Of a stretch of DNA of 64,000 nt, positions 22,685 to 34,543 are shown piece by piece. The notes under the pieces were generated by a model. That model was not told the origin of the DNA. It was given only the letters and a program-made list of their open reading frames with translations, and searched no databases. The translations under genes were made by a program, and so were the position numbers. Positions within the stretch are counted from its first letter, which is position 1. Each line of letters begins with the position of its first letter. The DNA comes from Dendrolimus kikuchii (lineage: Eukaryota > Arthropoda > Insecta > Lepidoptera > Lasiocampidae), in the NCBI GenBank assembly GCA_019925095.2, contig CM034401.1, forward strand, positions 13,676,338 through 13,740,337, written 5' to 3'.

Positions 22685-24616
22685 CTATAACCGGTACTGT
22701 TAAAGGCTAAACTTTTCCACAGAGTGGCATCAGATTAACGGAAATTAACTTTAGTGGTATACATACGCCTTATATATAGACAATAGACCTGTTATTTGGA
22801 CTAGTAAACATGTTTTTAGGGTCCACCAACAAGTTTTGAATAAATAATGGGAAAAACAAAAATACGTTTGGTCAATAAAATATCAAGGTTATGTCACTTT
22901 TGTTGAAAAAAAGTGTTATTTGTGTTTAGGAATACACTTACACCTGATATATAAACACTAAAACTGTTTTTTAATTTAGTAAACAAGTTTTGAATTAGTT
23001 ATTATAATTTTAAAGTTCATAAAATAATAAATCACAGTACTGTCACTTTTTTTTCTTTACGACGATAATAGGCATAAGAAAGAAATAAAAATGTTATCAA
23101 TTCGATATGTCAATAATATCGATTTTTAAATACGAAAATTGTTTTTTTTTTTTGCTTATATATTGCTAGTTTGAATTAGTAGTATGTTTTTAAACGATTT
23201 CTTCTTATTAAAATATCGATGTATAATTTGCTATACTGTATTTGCCGCCTTTTTAATTCCATTTCTCTTTTAGTTATATGAATGTACTTTGTGTTTTGTT
23301 ATGGATTTTTCAAGGACTTGCACTGTTATGGTTACATTGATTATTTTTATCATGACTGGCTTTCTCACTGGACTTCGATTGCATTGCTTAACTTTGGATT
23401 TTGGCGACATCCTCTATCTGAATTTTTGGGTGTGATATAGATAAACCGAAGGTAAACTAATGGTGATTTGAGTTAGGGATATCCTTACATTTTATTTATA
23501 GCTACTAAGGTTGTGAGGGGTGATCGAAAACCGCGACAAGTGACTAAAACGGTGACTTGGTTAGGTTGGGTTAGGCTTTAGACCAAAGTGCACGAGCCGA
23601 ACGAGCTAAGCGAGCGTGCCGCGGTAGCGGCCGGCGAGAGCCAGAACCGACTGTCACCATTTATTCATTGATAACTATTTAAATAATGGTTACAAAATCG
23701 GTTGTGACATTTGTTGACCGCTGTCATGGCACACTCGCTTTGCTCTCTCGGCTTGTGGACTTTAGTCTGCGTTTTTAGACTGTTTTAAATGTTTTTTACA
23801 TTGACCACTACCTTTTTTCTGCATTTCTCGTCTTTAGACATGAGAAATAAGTACACCATTTTGAAAAAAAATAGTAAAGTTATGTTTACAAAAAAAAAAT
23901 ATCTCAAAAACTACATGTCTCCTAGACATGGGGGCTGCAGAAGATAAAATTACTCCTCCCCCCCTTTCCCCTCCACCCCCCCACTACTTAAAATTCAATG
24001 ACCCCTATTGTAAAGTTTAACCCTATTAAATATTACGAACATACGTATGAATTGTGCAAACAACCATTTGCGAGGAAGTACTAGACGTAAGCTTCCATTG
24101 CTTCTCCCTTAAATTCCGTTCTTTAATATCAGTCAGAAAGTTTTAAGTAGGTGATAGACGACGACCCCATACTAATAGATGATTTAGAATCGCTTAGCCT
24201 ATCGAGAGACCGTGTCTTTCTGCGTATTCTACGATTTATAGAATAGGGATCATTCCGAGGAAGTTCCGAGAAAATTTCATCGAGGGCGGTGTTGGTGGAT
24301 GTTGCAAATGTCTATAGTAGCATCGGGTGGGCCGTTTACTTTTTGCCAGCTTATGGAAATATAAAAATAGCTGTGAGCAGGTACGCTTGCTTATAGCTCT
24401 ACAATTTTTTACCTAGAATATTTCGCGTACTTTAGGTGACACACGAGCTAAAAACATGGTCACACGAGGTCGTCTACCATTAAGTATGTATAATTGTTTG
24501 TCTATCAACCGTTTAAGAATGTGATGAATTTAAAATAAGACTAAGGCCTCTATCAGCAAGTCTAAACACAAAAATACTTCTACAATCTATCTTGTCACAA
24601 CTATGTTTTTTTTTCA
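22685..24616. other. Upstream region of gene 1, no first exon identified
   Basis: Gene 1 needs a signal-peptide exon ending in phase 1 upstream of 24618. Candidate ATGs at 23278, 23282 and 24456 were examined. None combines a hydrophobic leader, a good donor and phase 1. A GC-richer block at 23580-23650 (GAACGAGCTAAGCGAGCG, then CGGTAGCGGCCGG) and CT-rich DNA near 23955-23985 are unexplained. Confidence 0.4.
24290..24360 (-). repeat. Old fragment related to family A
   Basis: GGTGGATGTTGCAAATGTCT followed by GGGTGGGCCGTTTACTTTTT matches the order of the family A start read in reverse, but is strongly diverged. Confidence 0.45.
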
Positions 24617-24617
24617 G

Positions 24618-27600
24618 TGGCAGCAACAGTGACCAGTGATGATGAGCCGTTTTTGAAAATTATGGCCAGGTCAACGGTGTACGAAGTTGGGGAAACAAAG
24701 GCAATATTTTGCAAAGGAAAAAATTTACCTGAGGTATGCATTAATTTTAGATTTTTCATTTCTTTATTTTTCAGTTTTATGTTAACCTTAATTAATGTAA
24801 GTATAAAATCTCATGAGTAGGCAATATGTTTTTTTATATTTTATTTCTGAAACACAGCAGACAGGCTGACGGCCCAACTGTGATGGAAAGTGGTTACCGT
24901 CGTCTATGGACATTAGCAATACCAGAGGTGTAGCCAATGTGCTGCCGGTCTCGAAGGAGAAACTGGAACCTGGCCGTTGATGCGGGAACACAACTCAAAG
25001 TTGTTATGGCAGCATACTCTAGACCAAGGGTGGTAGCCATCCAGTCGGGCAAATGCTCTACCATCTAGCTGTGAGTTGTTTTGTCTCTTACGACAGGCCG
25101 CCCAGCCGCTGGGATTAGCATTATTTTTCCGCTCCTACACCGAGAATATTAAAAAGTGTCCCGTTTAAACCTATATTTTAGACTATTTGGGTTCGCACCC
25201 GCGTAGGTTACCTAGATACTGTCGTTCTGAATGTATTTTAAATTTAATTTCAGAAAATAGAATGGTACTCGCCTTCGGGGAACAAAGTCGAAGAGCGATC
25301 TATCAAAAACAACAGGTTCTACGTTGAAAGAAGAGTGGAAGACGAGAGTAACGTTGCTCCGCTCATTATCCACAACATCAAGCTCACAGATGGTGGCAAT
25401 TGGACCTGTAAGGCTGGTGACTTCAGTGAATCAATCGAATTTATTGTTGGAGGTTCGTAAAAATAACTTTTCATCGAGGTACTTTTAGTTAAAATGACCT
25501 CTATGAATTATGACGGGAACTTGGCTCGAATGCGACTGCACCATCTATTTTGTTATTATTTCTATCACTTAGGTACAGTATTTTTAGTCTGGATGAAAGA
25601 TATGGTATTTCCTGCACCTCCGATGGCAATAGCTACGTTCCTTTTGAGTCTCCCAACGTACACACTCACGACCGCAACCTTTCCCTTTCCAGTTGTTTGC
25701 AGACGTTACAATCTTAAAGTCAAAGCCTTAAAGTCAAGTGGAACGGGTTATGGAGCGTTGATGTCATTAACGACGAAATACACAAATTTGATTGGTTGAC
25801 GTATGGTTGATTTGACCAGCGTGGCCGTGTAACTACGTTCTAAGTCTTACGCTCTTCCTGCCATAAGCGCGGGGCACATGGGAGGAGGGTGGTTTTAGTG
25901 GAGTATTGAGTAGTCGAGTCTCCACACAAGCCGGTGATTTGACTCTGGTGCGCCCATTCGTGGCTGTCACCTCTCGTCGCTTTGGTCTAATCCCTAGTAA
26001 AAGACCCGGTAGTGTGCGCAACACACTTCCCCCGCCGCAAAAAAAAATGGTTGATTTGATAATCACGCCTTTGTCAAGGTTTTGATAGAGAGAATTAAAG
26101 CGCCTAATGTGTATGCAAAATTTCACGATGATTGGCAAGTAACGCACTTATAATAAGTATAAGTTTACACTTATAATATTAAATCAAGATAGGTTATTAC
26201 GTAACATTCATAACATTTCAAACTTTGATATTAAAAAGTGCTATGTTAAAAATATACAATTTAAACATTTCAGAAAAAGCTATCCTCCCCATTAGAAATG
26301 AGACCAGGATTGGCGAAGAGAAAAGATCTGTGAAGTTGCTATGTGAAGCCAAAGGACACCCAACTCCAAGTGTCTTCTGGCACAAGGATGGTGCCCGGGA
26401 AGCTATCTCTAGTAAGTAGTTTATTTCTTATTGATTTTTATTCAGAGAATTCCAACATTAGTATAACTAATATTGGAATTCGCCGGTGAAATTCATTTAC
26501 TTAAGCCATTGGACTCTGAGGGTGGTCAAATTTGAGTCTTCTGGACGTCGGTTTTGTACAAACCTTACCTGTGGAGGGAGTTGTGGGATGCCGACCGCCA
26601 GACTACCCACTAAATGGCAAGGAGCAACGACCTTATTACTTAAAGCAATCTCTTCTAAGTACATATAATTAAGTAATCAGAAATTGCTACTAGGTATATC
26701 CTATTTAATAATCTAAATGTGAATGTGAGTTTGCGTGTCTGTTTGTTTGTGACGTTTTCACGCCTTAAGTACGCAACCGATCGTCACGATATTTTTTTTT
26801 TGCTTTTGTGTTATTGAATTTGACATATTTATGTTTATATTGCCTTATTCAGTAATATTTTGTACCATACAAAAAGTTGCAACCGATTACAGGTGAAAAT
26901 AAAGAGAAATACGTTATAAAACAAGACCACACTTTGGAAATCAAGAATCTGAATCATAATGATGTCGGCACATACGTCTGCAAGGTGCGACAAAAGTTGT
27001 TATCGCACTACACTGACAAAACTATCTATCTGTCAGTAAGGCGTAAGTATTAAATATTACATTACTTAAACTATTATTCCAGATTATTACCTCAGGAAAA
27101 CATTACTATTGTTCTATGAAAGTTCTATAATCCCCGTCCGTAAATAGTATATTTCATGATAATCAATTATTGTAGTATTCTCGATGATCTCTGTGGTAGA
27201 GTGGTGTAAGCTTTCCTAAGCCCGCCTTGATAACTAAAACGTAGTAATCCTGCACATCTGGGATCGGATCCAGAGTTTTCTATTGTATATTATATCCGTG
27301 CAGGAACGGAGAAAGAATACAGTTTCCTGCGGCCGGGCGACCTATCGTAAGAGGCGACAAAACAACCCACTGCTAGGTGGTAGTGCATTTGCCCGACTGG
27401 ATGGCTACCACCCCTGGTCGAAAGTATGTCGCCATAACAACCTTGCGATGTGTTCCAGCATTAGTGACCAGGTTCCAGTCTCCCTTAAGAGAGCAGCAGC
27501 GCATTTGTAGCACCTTTGGTGTTGCAAATGTCCATAGGTGATGGTAACCGCTTTCCATCAAGTGGGCCGTCTGCCTGTGTGCTGAACTCCTGCAAAAAAA

Positions 27601-30600
27601 AATTATTAACCTATATCAGAAGCCCTAGATTGTTCGGCTTGGGGATAAGCAATATGCATGTCTGCTCTTCAGCTTTGTTAAAATGGGTCCAAAACTGCGT
27701 GAAACTAAATTATTAAAAATAATTTATTTAGTATGTTTATGTTACTCCACAATCGTTGGTAAATACGAAGCGCACCTGTGTGTCTTCGTTTGGTTTGTCA
27801 CTTCTTTTCGCCTTGGAGAATAATAATCGATGCACAGAGACATGATTGTATAATCCCAAGCTAAGCAAATCGGAGAAGTTTGCTTAACTACTTGTACTAT
27901 ATTCTTTTGACTGCTATCTCACTAGATGTTAATGACGATGCCATCTACCTATAGAATATAATACGCTTTCTTAGAAACACCTACTCACACGTGGTAAATG
28001 TCGATTGAACATGTGTGATATCTGTAATTAATATAAACTTGCAACCCGTTTTAAATCTGCAGGCATTTTATTTATTTAAAATATAATTATAAACAATTTG
28101 AAAGAAGGCCAGGTAGAATATAATATTTGGCAATTACGTGTACTTATGAAAATTGAAGTAAGCGAAAGATACATCTTTCCTGGATCGTTAGAAATGGAGA
28201 GCTATTCTCTGGAAAATAGAAGTTATTATATGTATGTACCGACGTGTAATTAATAAGATGCTCATTACAGATAAACCGGTTTTATACAACAACTCTACAA
28301 ACAAGTATTACACGTCCAAATACAAGACTGAGGAGATCTACGCTATTGTAAATGAAACGTAAGTATTAATTAGCTGGCTGTAATACACAAGGTTGACGAC
28401 ATGACGATTGTAATATCTAACAACTATCTAATAACAAACTATAATACTATGAACTCAAAGAGCAAGTCAAATCTATTCTATTAAAAACTGTTATGAAAAC
28501 ACTAAAAACCTTATACTACGTATTAAATCATTATTTTCACAATTCAAGTGATGGGATGTCAATAACAATCATACGCACACACACACACACACGCGCATGG
28601 GCACACAAATGCATCTACGCACACACATACATACACAGATACCCATATGGGTGCATGTGGGTATCTGTATGTATGTGTGTGACACAGCAGACACTCATAT
28701 AATTCATTTATAACTTAAACTTGAATATTCTATATACAATAGTGTCGTCCACTATATAATTTTAAATTGGAGGTGAAGGGTCAGGAGTGCCATTACAAAA
28801 TTTCTTCTTAGTTTAGACTCCCGGCTTTTCCATCTATAATTAAGATATTTTTTCTCTTCATTGTTATACTTCGTGGAAAGGAAAATAAATAAAAAATAAT
28901 AAGCGTTCCATTTTTGTCAAAATAGCTTCAGGACCCTAAAAGCCTTAGGAGTTACAAAAGGCCTAACTAGCACTCCGCAGTGTTGTCTATCTTAATTAGC
29001 TGCGTTCGTGGCATAAGGCAGATAAGGATGGAAATCTGAGGAGTTTTAAACTTCCGAGTATGCCTTAAGTAAACCTTAAATAAAATATAAAGTAAACCAT
29101 TTATAGGCGATAAACTCATAGGACGCGTTCCGTTAGTAGCTCACAACACCCAAAATGCTCTGTCAGCCGGTCCACAGCGGCCACATTCGTTGCGGTCGTG
29201 GTGAAAACGTCACTAATGACGTCATTATTTTCGATCACACAGTGCTCACAACGACCCGTGTCAAGAGGTGGGTCGAAGTGGGCGTTAACCACAGAGCATT
29301 AATTCTCTTTATCGATTGATACTGAAAAAGGCGCGATTTACAAATAAACCAATGACATTTGTGTATTTCGTCGTTTATAACATCAACGCTCTATAATCCG
29401 TTCCACTAGAGTTTATGATTGGAACGTTACGTTAATGTGATGTAGAAAATACCCTCAACTAAACAGTCATAATTTAAATAAGTTTTAATAAAAGTTAGTC
29501 ATGTAATAATAATAATCGGTTTTTAACACTATGTTCAAAAACTACTAATTCTTTTCATACCTATATAAATATTTTCAGGAAGAAAAAATAAATTAAAATT
29601 TATAAAATAAATAATTGTTTATCTTATAAATATTTTCAGGAAGAACATCACTTGCAGCGCCGTTGCGGACCCACTGCCTACTTTCCGTTGGTACAGAAGG
29701 CTGGAATCTTTCGATGAAGAACTCATCACTGAGGAAGATACGGTATATACCAAATAGGTTCTTGTATATGTGTATATCTATGTAAAAAGTATAGTAGGAG
29801 ATTTATAATATTAAAAATTCTAAATATGCCGTGTCTGTACAATGAAGCTATTAAAAAAACAAGTGGGATAGACTATATATAAAGGAGAATACGATGTATT
29901 TTTTTTTAGATTTCATATCTGTTTCTTGTTCTTTTCTGTTCGTTCGGGATTCACATAAAAACTACTGGGCGTTGGACGGCTAATTCTTAGACTTAAAATC
30001 TGCGCTGCTGTTTATTCCGGGAATCCCGCGAGAATTTTTTCGGGAGTGGTTTGCAGTTGTTCGGAGTAAAAATTAGCTTATTTCGACACAGTTTTCACCA
30101 AAACGATAGCTTTCATTATTTTTCAAATGCTCCAGTATTTTGTGTCCTGGGAATCCCACGGGAATTTCAAGTCAAGCGTAGAGGAAGTCGCGAGTATATC
30201 CTAGTTCATACAAAAAATGATCATTTATCGTAAAAGCATTAGTATCTACATAACAGAATAAGCGTCTGAATTAGAAACTATTTATTCAGGTTGTGAACTC
30301 TGAAGACGGCATGCACTCTACCCTCATCCTGAGGATGTACGACAAGGATGCCCTAGGCGAGTACAAGTGCACAGCCAATAACAGCAAGGGCCAGGAATCT
30401 ATTATCTTTCATGTCTCACTTGGTGTTAAGCCTGATCCACCAGATTTTGTAAGTATTTTTACGCCCTTATTTGTAGCGTTCTAAAAAAACTGCTAGAAAG
30501 AGCAACAAGGAACACGAACAGTAAATGGAAAAGAGGATGACGTCTCCAGTTGCCGGCATCTGGTGCTATAATAGAATAGCAACGATAGGTAGAATCAACC

Positions 30601-33600
30601 TCTTTATATAGTACTCGAATTGATCAGGCATATCCTATTACGCAACTCGGACGAAAGTCTACACATAGAGTACAAAATTAATAAATTTCTAAAAGGGACT
30701 TTGACTCACCTAAATTCGTTCTATGGTACTTAAAATGCCATTTTCGGCATTGTCATAAATCTTGTCAGTCATCAAAGTGATACAGAACTCTTTGCATAGT
30801 GTGTTTACCAATATATTGCTAGACACACGTTAGATACAGCAGACCGTTTTAAGGCTATTGAACTAATTAACTCCGTTGACTCAGCGACCTTTAATGTGTT
30901 TTCGGCCTCTAAGCAGACAACACGCTACTTTTCGCTATACTGCATAGTTTTTGACAATTATAGGCCTAAACGCCGATTGGTCGTTATTAATATGTTTTCT
31001 TAGCGCTTCGTTTCTCGCTCATCCGTTCTAAAAAGCAGCGGTAGGCGGTGAACTATAATTTCTCCTTTAAAATAATAAGGCTCTGCCACGAGATTCTCAA
31101 TTTCGATCTTGGTTCGCTGGTTAACTCCATTGTATGAAACAAACATGCAAACGTCTAACAAAGTTTACACCAACTCACCTTTATATTTACATTTCACTCT
31201 ATCAGTAAGTTTGAAATAATTAATCATTATGTTTTAGGTGTCTCTTGTAAGTGCGAATGTATCCAGTCTGACGTTCAACGTCACTTGCGCTACTTGTCCA
31301 ATGGAGATGGACGAGAATATGTACGTCGATCCAGAAAACCTAACTATCACAGGTAATACAAATAAATAAGTACAGATATAAAATATCTTTATTAATCCTT
31401 TTAAGTAAAAACAAAGTACAAAAGATAAGAGTGAAACACATTTTAGAGGCTAAAAACACTATTCAGAAAAAAAAATTGAGTTGTCTCTGACTCTCAAACT
31501 AGGTATTTATTTATTTCCTTATAATGGACCATCAACAGGAGATATATCATAAATATCCGTCTTAAATCTAAACAATGCTCATGCTAAATATACTCCCTAT
31601 AATAGGTGGTCACATCATGCATTATGTCTTATTTTACAAGACCTCAAATAAAAAGTTAAATTTGGATAATTAACATATTATAAGATATTAATTAAAGGAT
31701 AAAATAAGAACATAAAAAAAGCATCAGCAAAAAATAGCGATAATTATGTAAGTATGTACCTGTAATATGAATCAGATCAGAGCTTCCTCATGAAAATTGT
31801 CAATGTTAAAACTGGTTTGTATGTAGTGCGAATATGGTCATGTTTGAGTACAAATATATTAGAATGTGTGTGTGTATACGTGTTTGTGTCTGTGGAGAAA
31901 GAAAAAGGAAAGTAGGATGAAAGTTTAAAAGTTTTAAGTTACTTAACAAGCACTTTAATGGCATCATAGTTAAGGGAGAGTAAAATTTATATACCTTGTT
32001 CTTCACTTCATATTTGGTGAGTGGATACAATTCTAATCTTTATTAACTTTGGTATACAATCGACTGCCCAGTGAAAAAGCGTGGTTATTGGCTACTGTTG
32101 TTCTACAACATATAGGAAGACAAGTCTTGTTTTTGTTTATGTTCAAATATAGTGGAGCTAAATATTAGTATAATAGCCTAATAAATAATAAAAGCCTATA
32201 ATTATTTACTATGTCTTCATCACTACCCTTGTGAATCGGATGCCCTATCTTTTTTAAAAATAAACTGACGTGCCAAGTAGTGTAAATTTTTCTCTTTTCT
32301 ACTTAGGTCATTGATTTAAATTGTAGTATTTTCATTACATAAACCTAAACATAGGTAGCTAAGGTTATTTTTTTTTATTGCAGGATATCAGCAAAGAGGC
32401 AGACGGCCCATTTGATGGAAAGCGATTACCATCGCCTATGGACATTTGCCACACCAAAGTTGCTACAAATGCGCTGCTGCTCTCTTAAGGGAGACTGGAA
32501 CCTGGTCACTAATGCCGGAACACAACTCAAGGTTGTTATGGCGATATACTTTAGACCAGGGGTGGTAGCCATCCAGTCGGGCAAATGCCCTACCACCTGT
32601 GTGTGCCTGTGGGTTGTTAAGTCGCCTCTTACGACAGGCCGCCCGGCCGCAGGAAATTGTATTCTTTCACCGTTCCTGCACGGACAAAATTAATTAATAT
32701 TAATTTCTTATCGTTATTATTTACGATTTTTTCTTTAAGAGAATGTCATTCTTTATTTGTAGAAATTGTTAATTATGACTAGCTTTCAGGTCTTGGATCA
32801 TCACTTGCAAGCCACTGAACATAGTTTTCATGGTCTTATAAATACCTTCAAGAGAATCCATCGCTTGTTTCTCCTTTTTCCATATTATATTCGAGTTAAA
32901 AACCTCTGCTATATCGGGAGATAATGCAAGTCAGGTCCTGAGGAAGAATCACCTGTTTTTTCAATCCTTTACGCGTACACATAACAACAGTTAACTAAGG
33001 GTCTGTATAATTAGACGTTACTCAACAAAAACATACAATAATGTGTGTAGTGACTACACTGTAGTCCAATTTAGTAAAACCTCTGAGGCTTGGTTATTTA
33101 ATAACACTTATTATCTTGATATTGTTTCATAGAAAACGTGGGTTTCATCCCTATTTGTAAAATTTAAATTTCAAATTAATATGATTAGTGGACTCTAGTA
33201 GCTTTATATTCTTATTTAGTATCATTAAAATAGATTTAAATTATGATTTTACACAATTAATTATGTAAAATATCGACCGCTCGTAGCAAAAGGCTCGAGA
33301 AAACTCAATATTAGACAGACGGCACCACAGAGAAACAGACAAGTAACCTCTTTAATTTAATAATTTTAATCTCAGTGGAAGATGTAAACGGTTTGATTAA
33401 TGTCGTGACATACATGCCAATGGTCTTTACAATAAGGGATGCTGAAGATCATACAAAGTGGAATAGAAAAAGGACAAATGCCTTTTTGGGTTCAATGGTT
33501 CATAGTTTAATTTTATACGTAAATTATTTAAATCTTTTTCAGGATATACATTCCAATTAGTGCCTGTGCAGGAAGGTTATCCTCCAGACTGGGACCAATC

Positions 33601-34224
33601 AAAAACCTTCGATGAAGACATCGTTGATCCTTTTGGTGAGTATGCTTCTTCGTCGTCTTTCTAAATATTCTTTTACAAGATTTTTCCATGTAGCCAGTGT
33701 AAACTATTCGTAAATTTTCTAGTTTCAAAATAATCTTTAAGCAAATAGACACGACTCAAGTTACAAATACTCCAGGCAACTTGTAGTTCTATCACTGACA
33801 CCCTCACTTGGGAGTTCTCGTAACAGCTCGTAAAGGTAAAGAAGACTACAAACTTACTCTAACTCAATATGAATAAGACCTCTAAACTCCAAATAAAACA
33901 CACGACCACGCTAAGACGCGTCTAGCCAGTTATTCAAACTAATTATTAGTTGTACATGTATCACGGCATGTACTATAAATGTGCCACCCCTACAGTCTGA
34001 CTACCTTCTAATTGAAACTTATTTTAACAGATACTCTGTTCACCATCGGCCCTCTGCCCAACAACACTGAATTTCATGGCAGGGTCTGCGCCCGCAATGC
34101 GGCCGGCTCGTCAGATTGGTTAGCAATCCCTGGAAATCCAAAGACAAGTTCCGGCGCTTCGGAGTCATTAACGGCCTTTATCACTTTAGTCGCATTGCTC
34201 ACTGCTCTAAGCTGCTGGTTGTAA
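24618..34224 (+). CDS. Gene 1: GPI-anchored 3xIg + FN3 cell-adhesion protein (Fasciclin II/NCAM-like), 5' incomplete
   Basis: Ten exons join in frame: 24618-24733, 25254-25452, 26274-26411, 26893-27042, 28271-28358, 29640-29742, 30290-30448, 31238-31352, 33543-33635 and 34031-34224. Every intron is GT-AG. Together they give 451 residues, counting the first, whose codon is split with a missing upstream exon. Ig1 has C32, the EW at 42-43 and C91 in GGNWTC. Ig2 has C129, W141 and C181 in DVGTYVC. Ig3 has C236, W248 and C292 in ALGEYKC. One fibronectin III domain follows (about 312-420, ending in RVCARNAAGSSDW). The protein ends in a small-residue stretch (SSGASES) and a hydrophobic tail that reaches the last residue, as in GPI-anchor signals. 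The missing first exon must end in phase 1 and should encode the signal peptide. The donor of the second exon (G|GTTCGT) is weak but is the only one that keeps phase. Fas2 itself has five Ig and two FN3 domains, so this is a shorter relative. It is a paralogue of gene 2 at 40954-61807. Confidence 0.9.
24842..25150 (+). repeat. Interspersed repeat family A, copy 5, in gene 1 intron
   Basis: It runs from CACAGCAGACAGGCTGACGG through GGTAGCCATCCAGTCGGGCA and GTCTCTTACGACAGGCCGCC to a decayed end (CGCTCCTACACCGAG). It lies between the two Ig1 exons of gene 1. Confidence 0.85.
25815..26047 (+). mobile_element. GC-rich retroposon-like segment with A tail in gene 1 intron
   Basis: A GC-rich block (ATGGGAGGAGGGTGGTTTTA, GTGCGCCCATTCGTGG, GTAGTGTGCGCAACACAC) ends in a run of 9 A at about 26039-26047. 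This fits the 3' end of a retroposon inserted in the + direction. No coding sequence remains. Confidence 0.5.
27178..27290 (+). mobile_element. SINE-like fragment
   Basis: CTCTGTGGTAGAGTGGTGTA resembles a tRNA-like A-box head, and GGGATCGGATCCAGAG resembles the decayed B box. It is related to 56478-56650. The tail is replaced by a family A copy starting at 27297. Confidence 0.45.
27297..27606 (-). repeat. Interspersed repeat family A, copy 6 (full length), in gene 1 intron
   Basis: Reverse orientation with both ends: CCGTGCAGGAACGGAGAAAG at one side and GAACTCCTGCAAAAAAAAA at the other. It gives the clearest view of the GCAGGA inverted termini. Confidence 0.88.
28575..28685. repeat. CA/TG-rich simple repeat with hairpin
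   Basis: An ACAC run is followed by ACACACATACATACACAGAT, ACCCATATGGGT and a mirrored ATCTGTATGTATGTGTGT, giving an inverted repeat at about 28622-28681. It lies in the intron between gene 1 exons 5 and 6. Confidence 0.75.
29120..29425. repeat. Interspersed repeat family F, copy 1
   Basis: CGCGTTCCGTTAGTAGCTCA, CAACACCCAAAATGCTC, AAAACGTCACTAATGACGTC and TCAAGAGGTGGGTCGAA match the copy at 62098-62350. The right side has CGTTCCACTAGAGTTTATGA. It may be a non-autonomous DNA element. Confidence 0.7.
29561..29645 (+). repeat. Duplicated splice acceptor before gene 1 exon 6
   Basis: The sequence TATAAATATTTTCAGGAAGAA occurs near 29564-29584 and again near 29625-29645. The second copy is the acceptor that keeps the Ig3 frame (exon starts at 29640, encoding the residues around C236). 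The first copy has the same AG context but leads into AAAAAATAA, a stop a few codons later. It looks like a short local duplication that copied the branch and acceptor region. Confidence 0.7.
29800..30210 (-). repeat. Interspersed repeat (GCCCGCGACTTCG family), reverse copy filling gene 1 intron 6
   Basis: ATATGCCGTGTCTGTACAAT, GATAGACTATATATAAAGG, GTTTGCAGTTGTTCGGAG and GAGGAAGTCGCGAGTATATC mark the family in reverse. It occupies nearly the whole intron between the exons ending at 29742 and starting at 30290. Confidence 0.75.
32375..32692 (+). repeat. Interspersed repeat family A, copy 7 (full length), in gene 1 intron
   Basis: It runs from TTATTGCAGGATATCAGCAA to CACCGTTCCTGCACGGAC, in the intron between the two FN3 exons. 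A T run precedes it. Confidence 0.88.
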
Positions 34225-34543
34225 ATATTAACTAAGTTTTAAGTGTATTTCTCAACCGCTTCCGATATAAACAACTATTTAAAAGGTTCTAAGATTTTTT
34301 TATCTCTCTTTCAACACACATATATTTTTTATTTACAAATCGCCTTCCTCTGTCCCAGGGGGCAGTTATGTTTTTGTGCTTTTCTTCTTGCCGACTACAT
34401 TTTTATTTCTACTTGTCTATTTTATTTACTTCAATATCCATATAATATTTTCTTTCAACAGAGTGTTGATTTTGGTTTTATTCTTACTGCTCAACATACA
34501 GTTTAGATAGCTGCAGGCGATTTCGAATTGTTTAAACAATAAA
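34225..34543 (+). other. Gene 1 3' untranslated region with poly(A) signal
   Basis: After the TAA at 34222-34224 there is T-rich sequence without a long in-frame ORF continuing the gene. The first AATAAA on this strand is at 34538-34543, followed by an A run, so transcripts may end shortly after. No cleavage site can be fixed from sequence alone. Confidence 0.55.

Noticed and set aside
23278..23341. Hydrophobic ATG frame (MNVLCVLLWIFQGLALLW) as the signal-peptide exon of gene 1
   Set aside because: The peptide looks right, but the only nearby donor (GTTACA) is weak and would give phase 2. Gene 1 needs phase 1, and the overlapping frame that gives phase 1 is not a signal peptide.
23560..23580. 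GGTTAGGTTGGGTTAGGC as insect telomere repeats
   Set aside because: Only two or three imperfect TTAGG-like units, not an array.
24456..24484. Short ATG frame ending in A|GTATGT just upstream of gene 1
   Set aside because: The phase fits, but the nine residues are charged and not a signal peptide, and the intron would be only about 130 bp.
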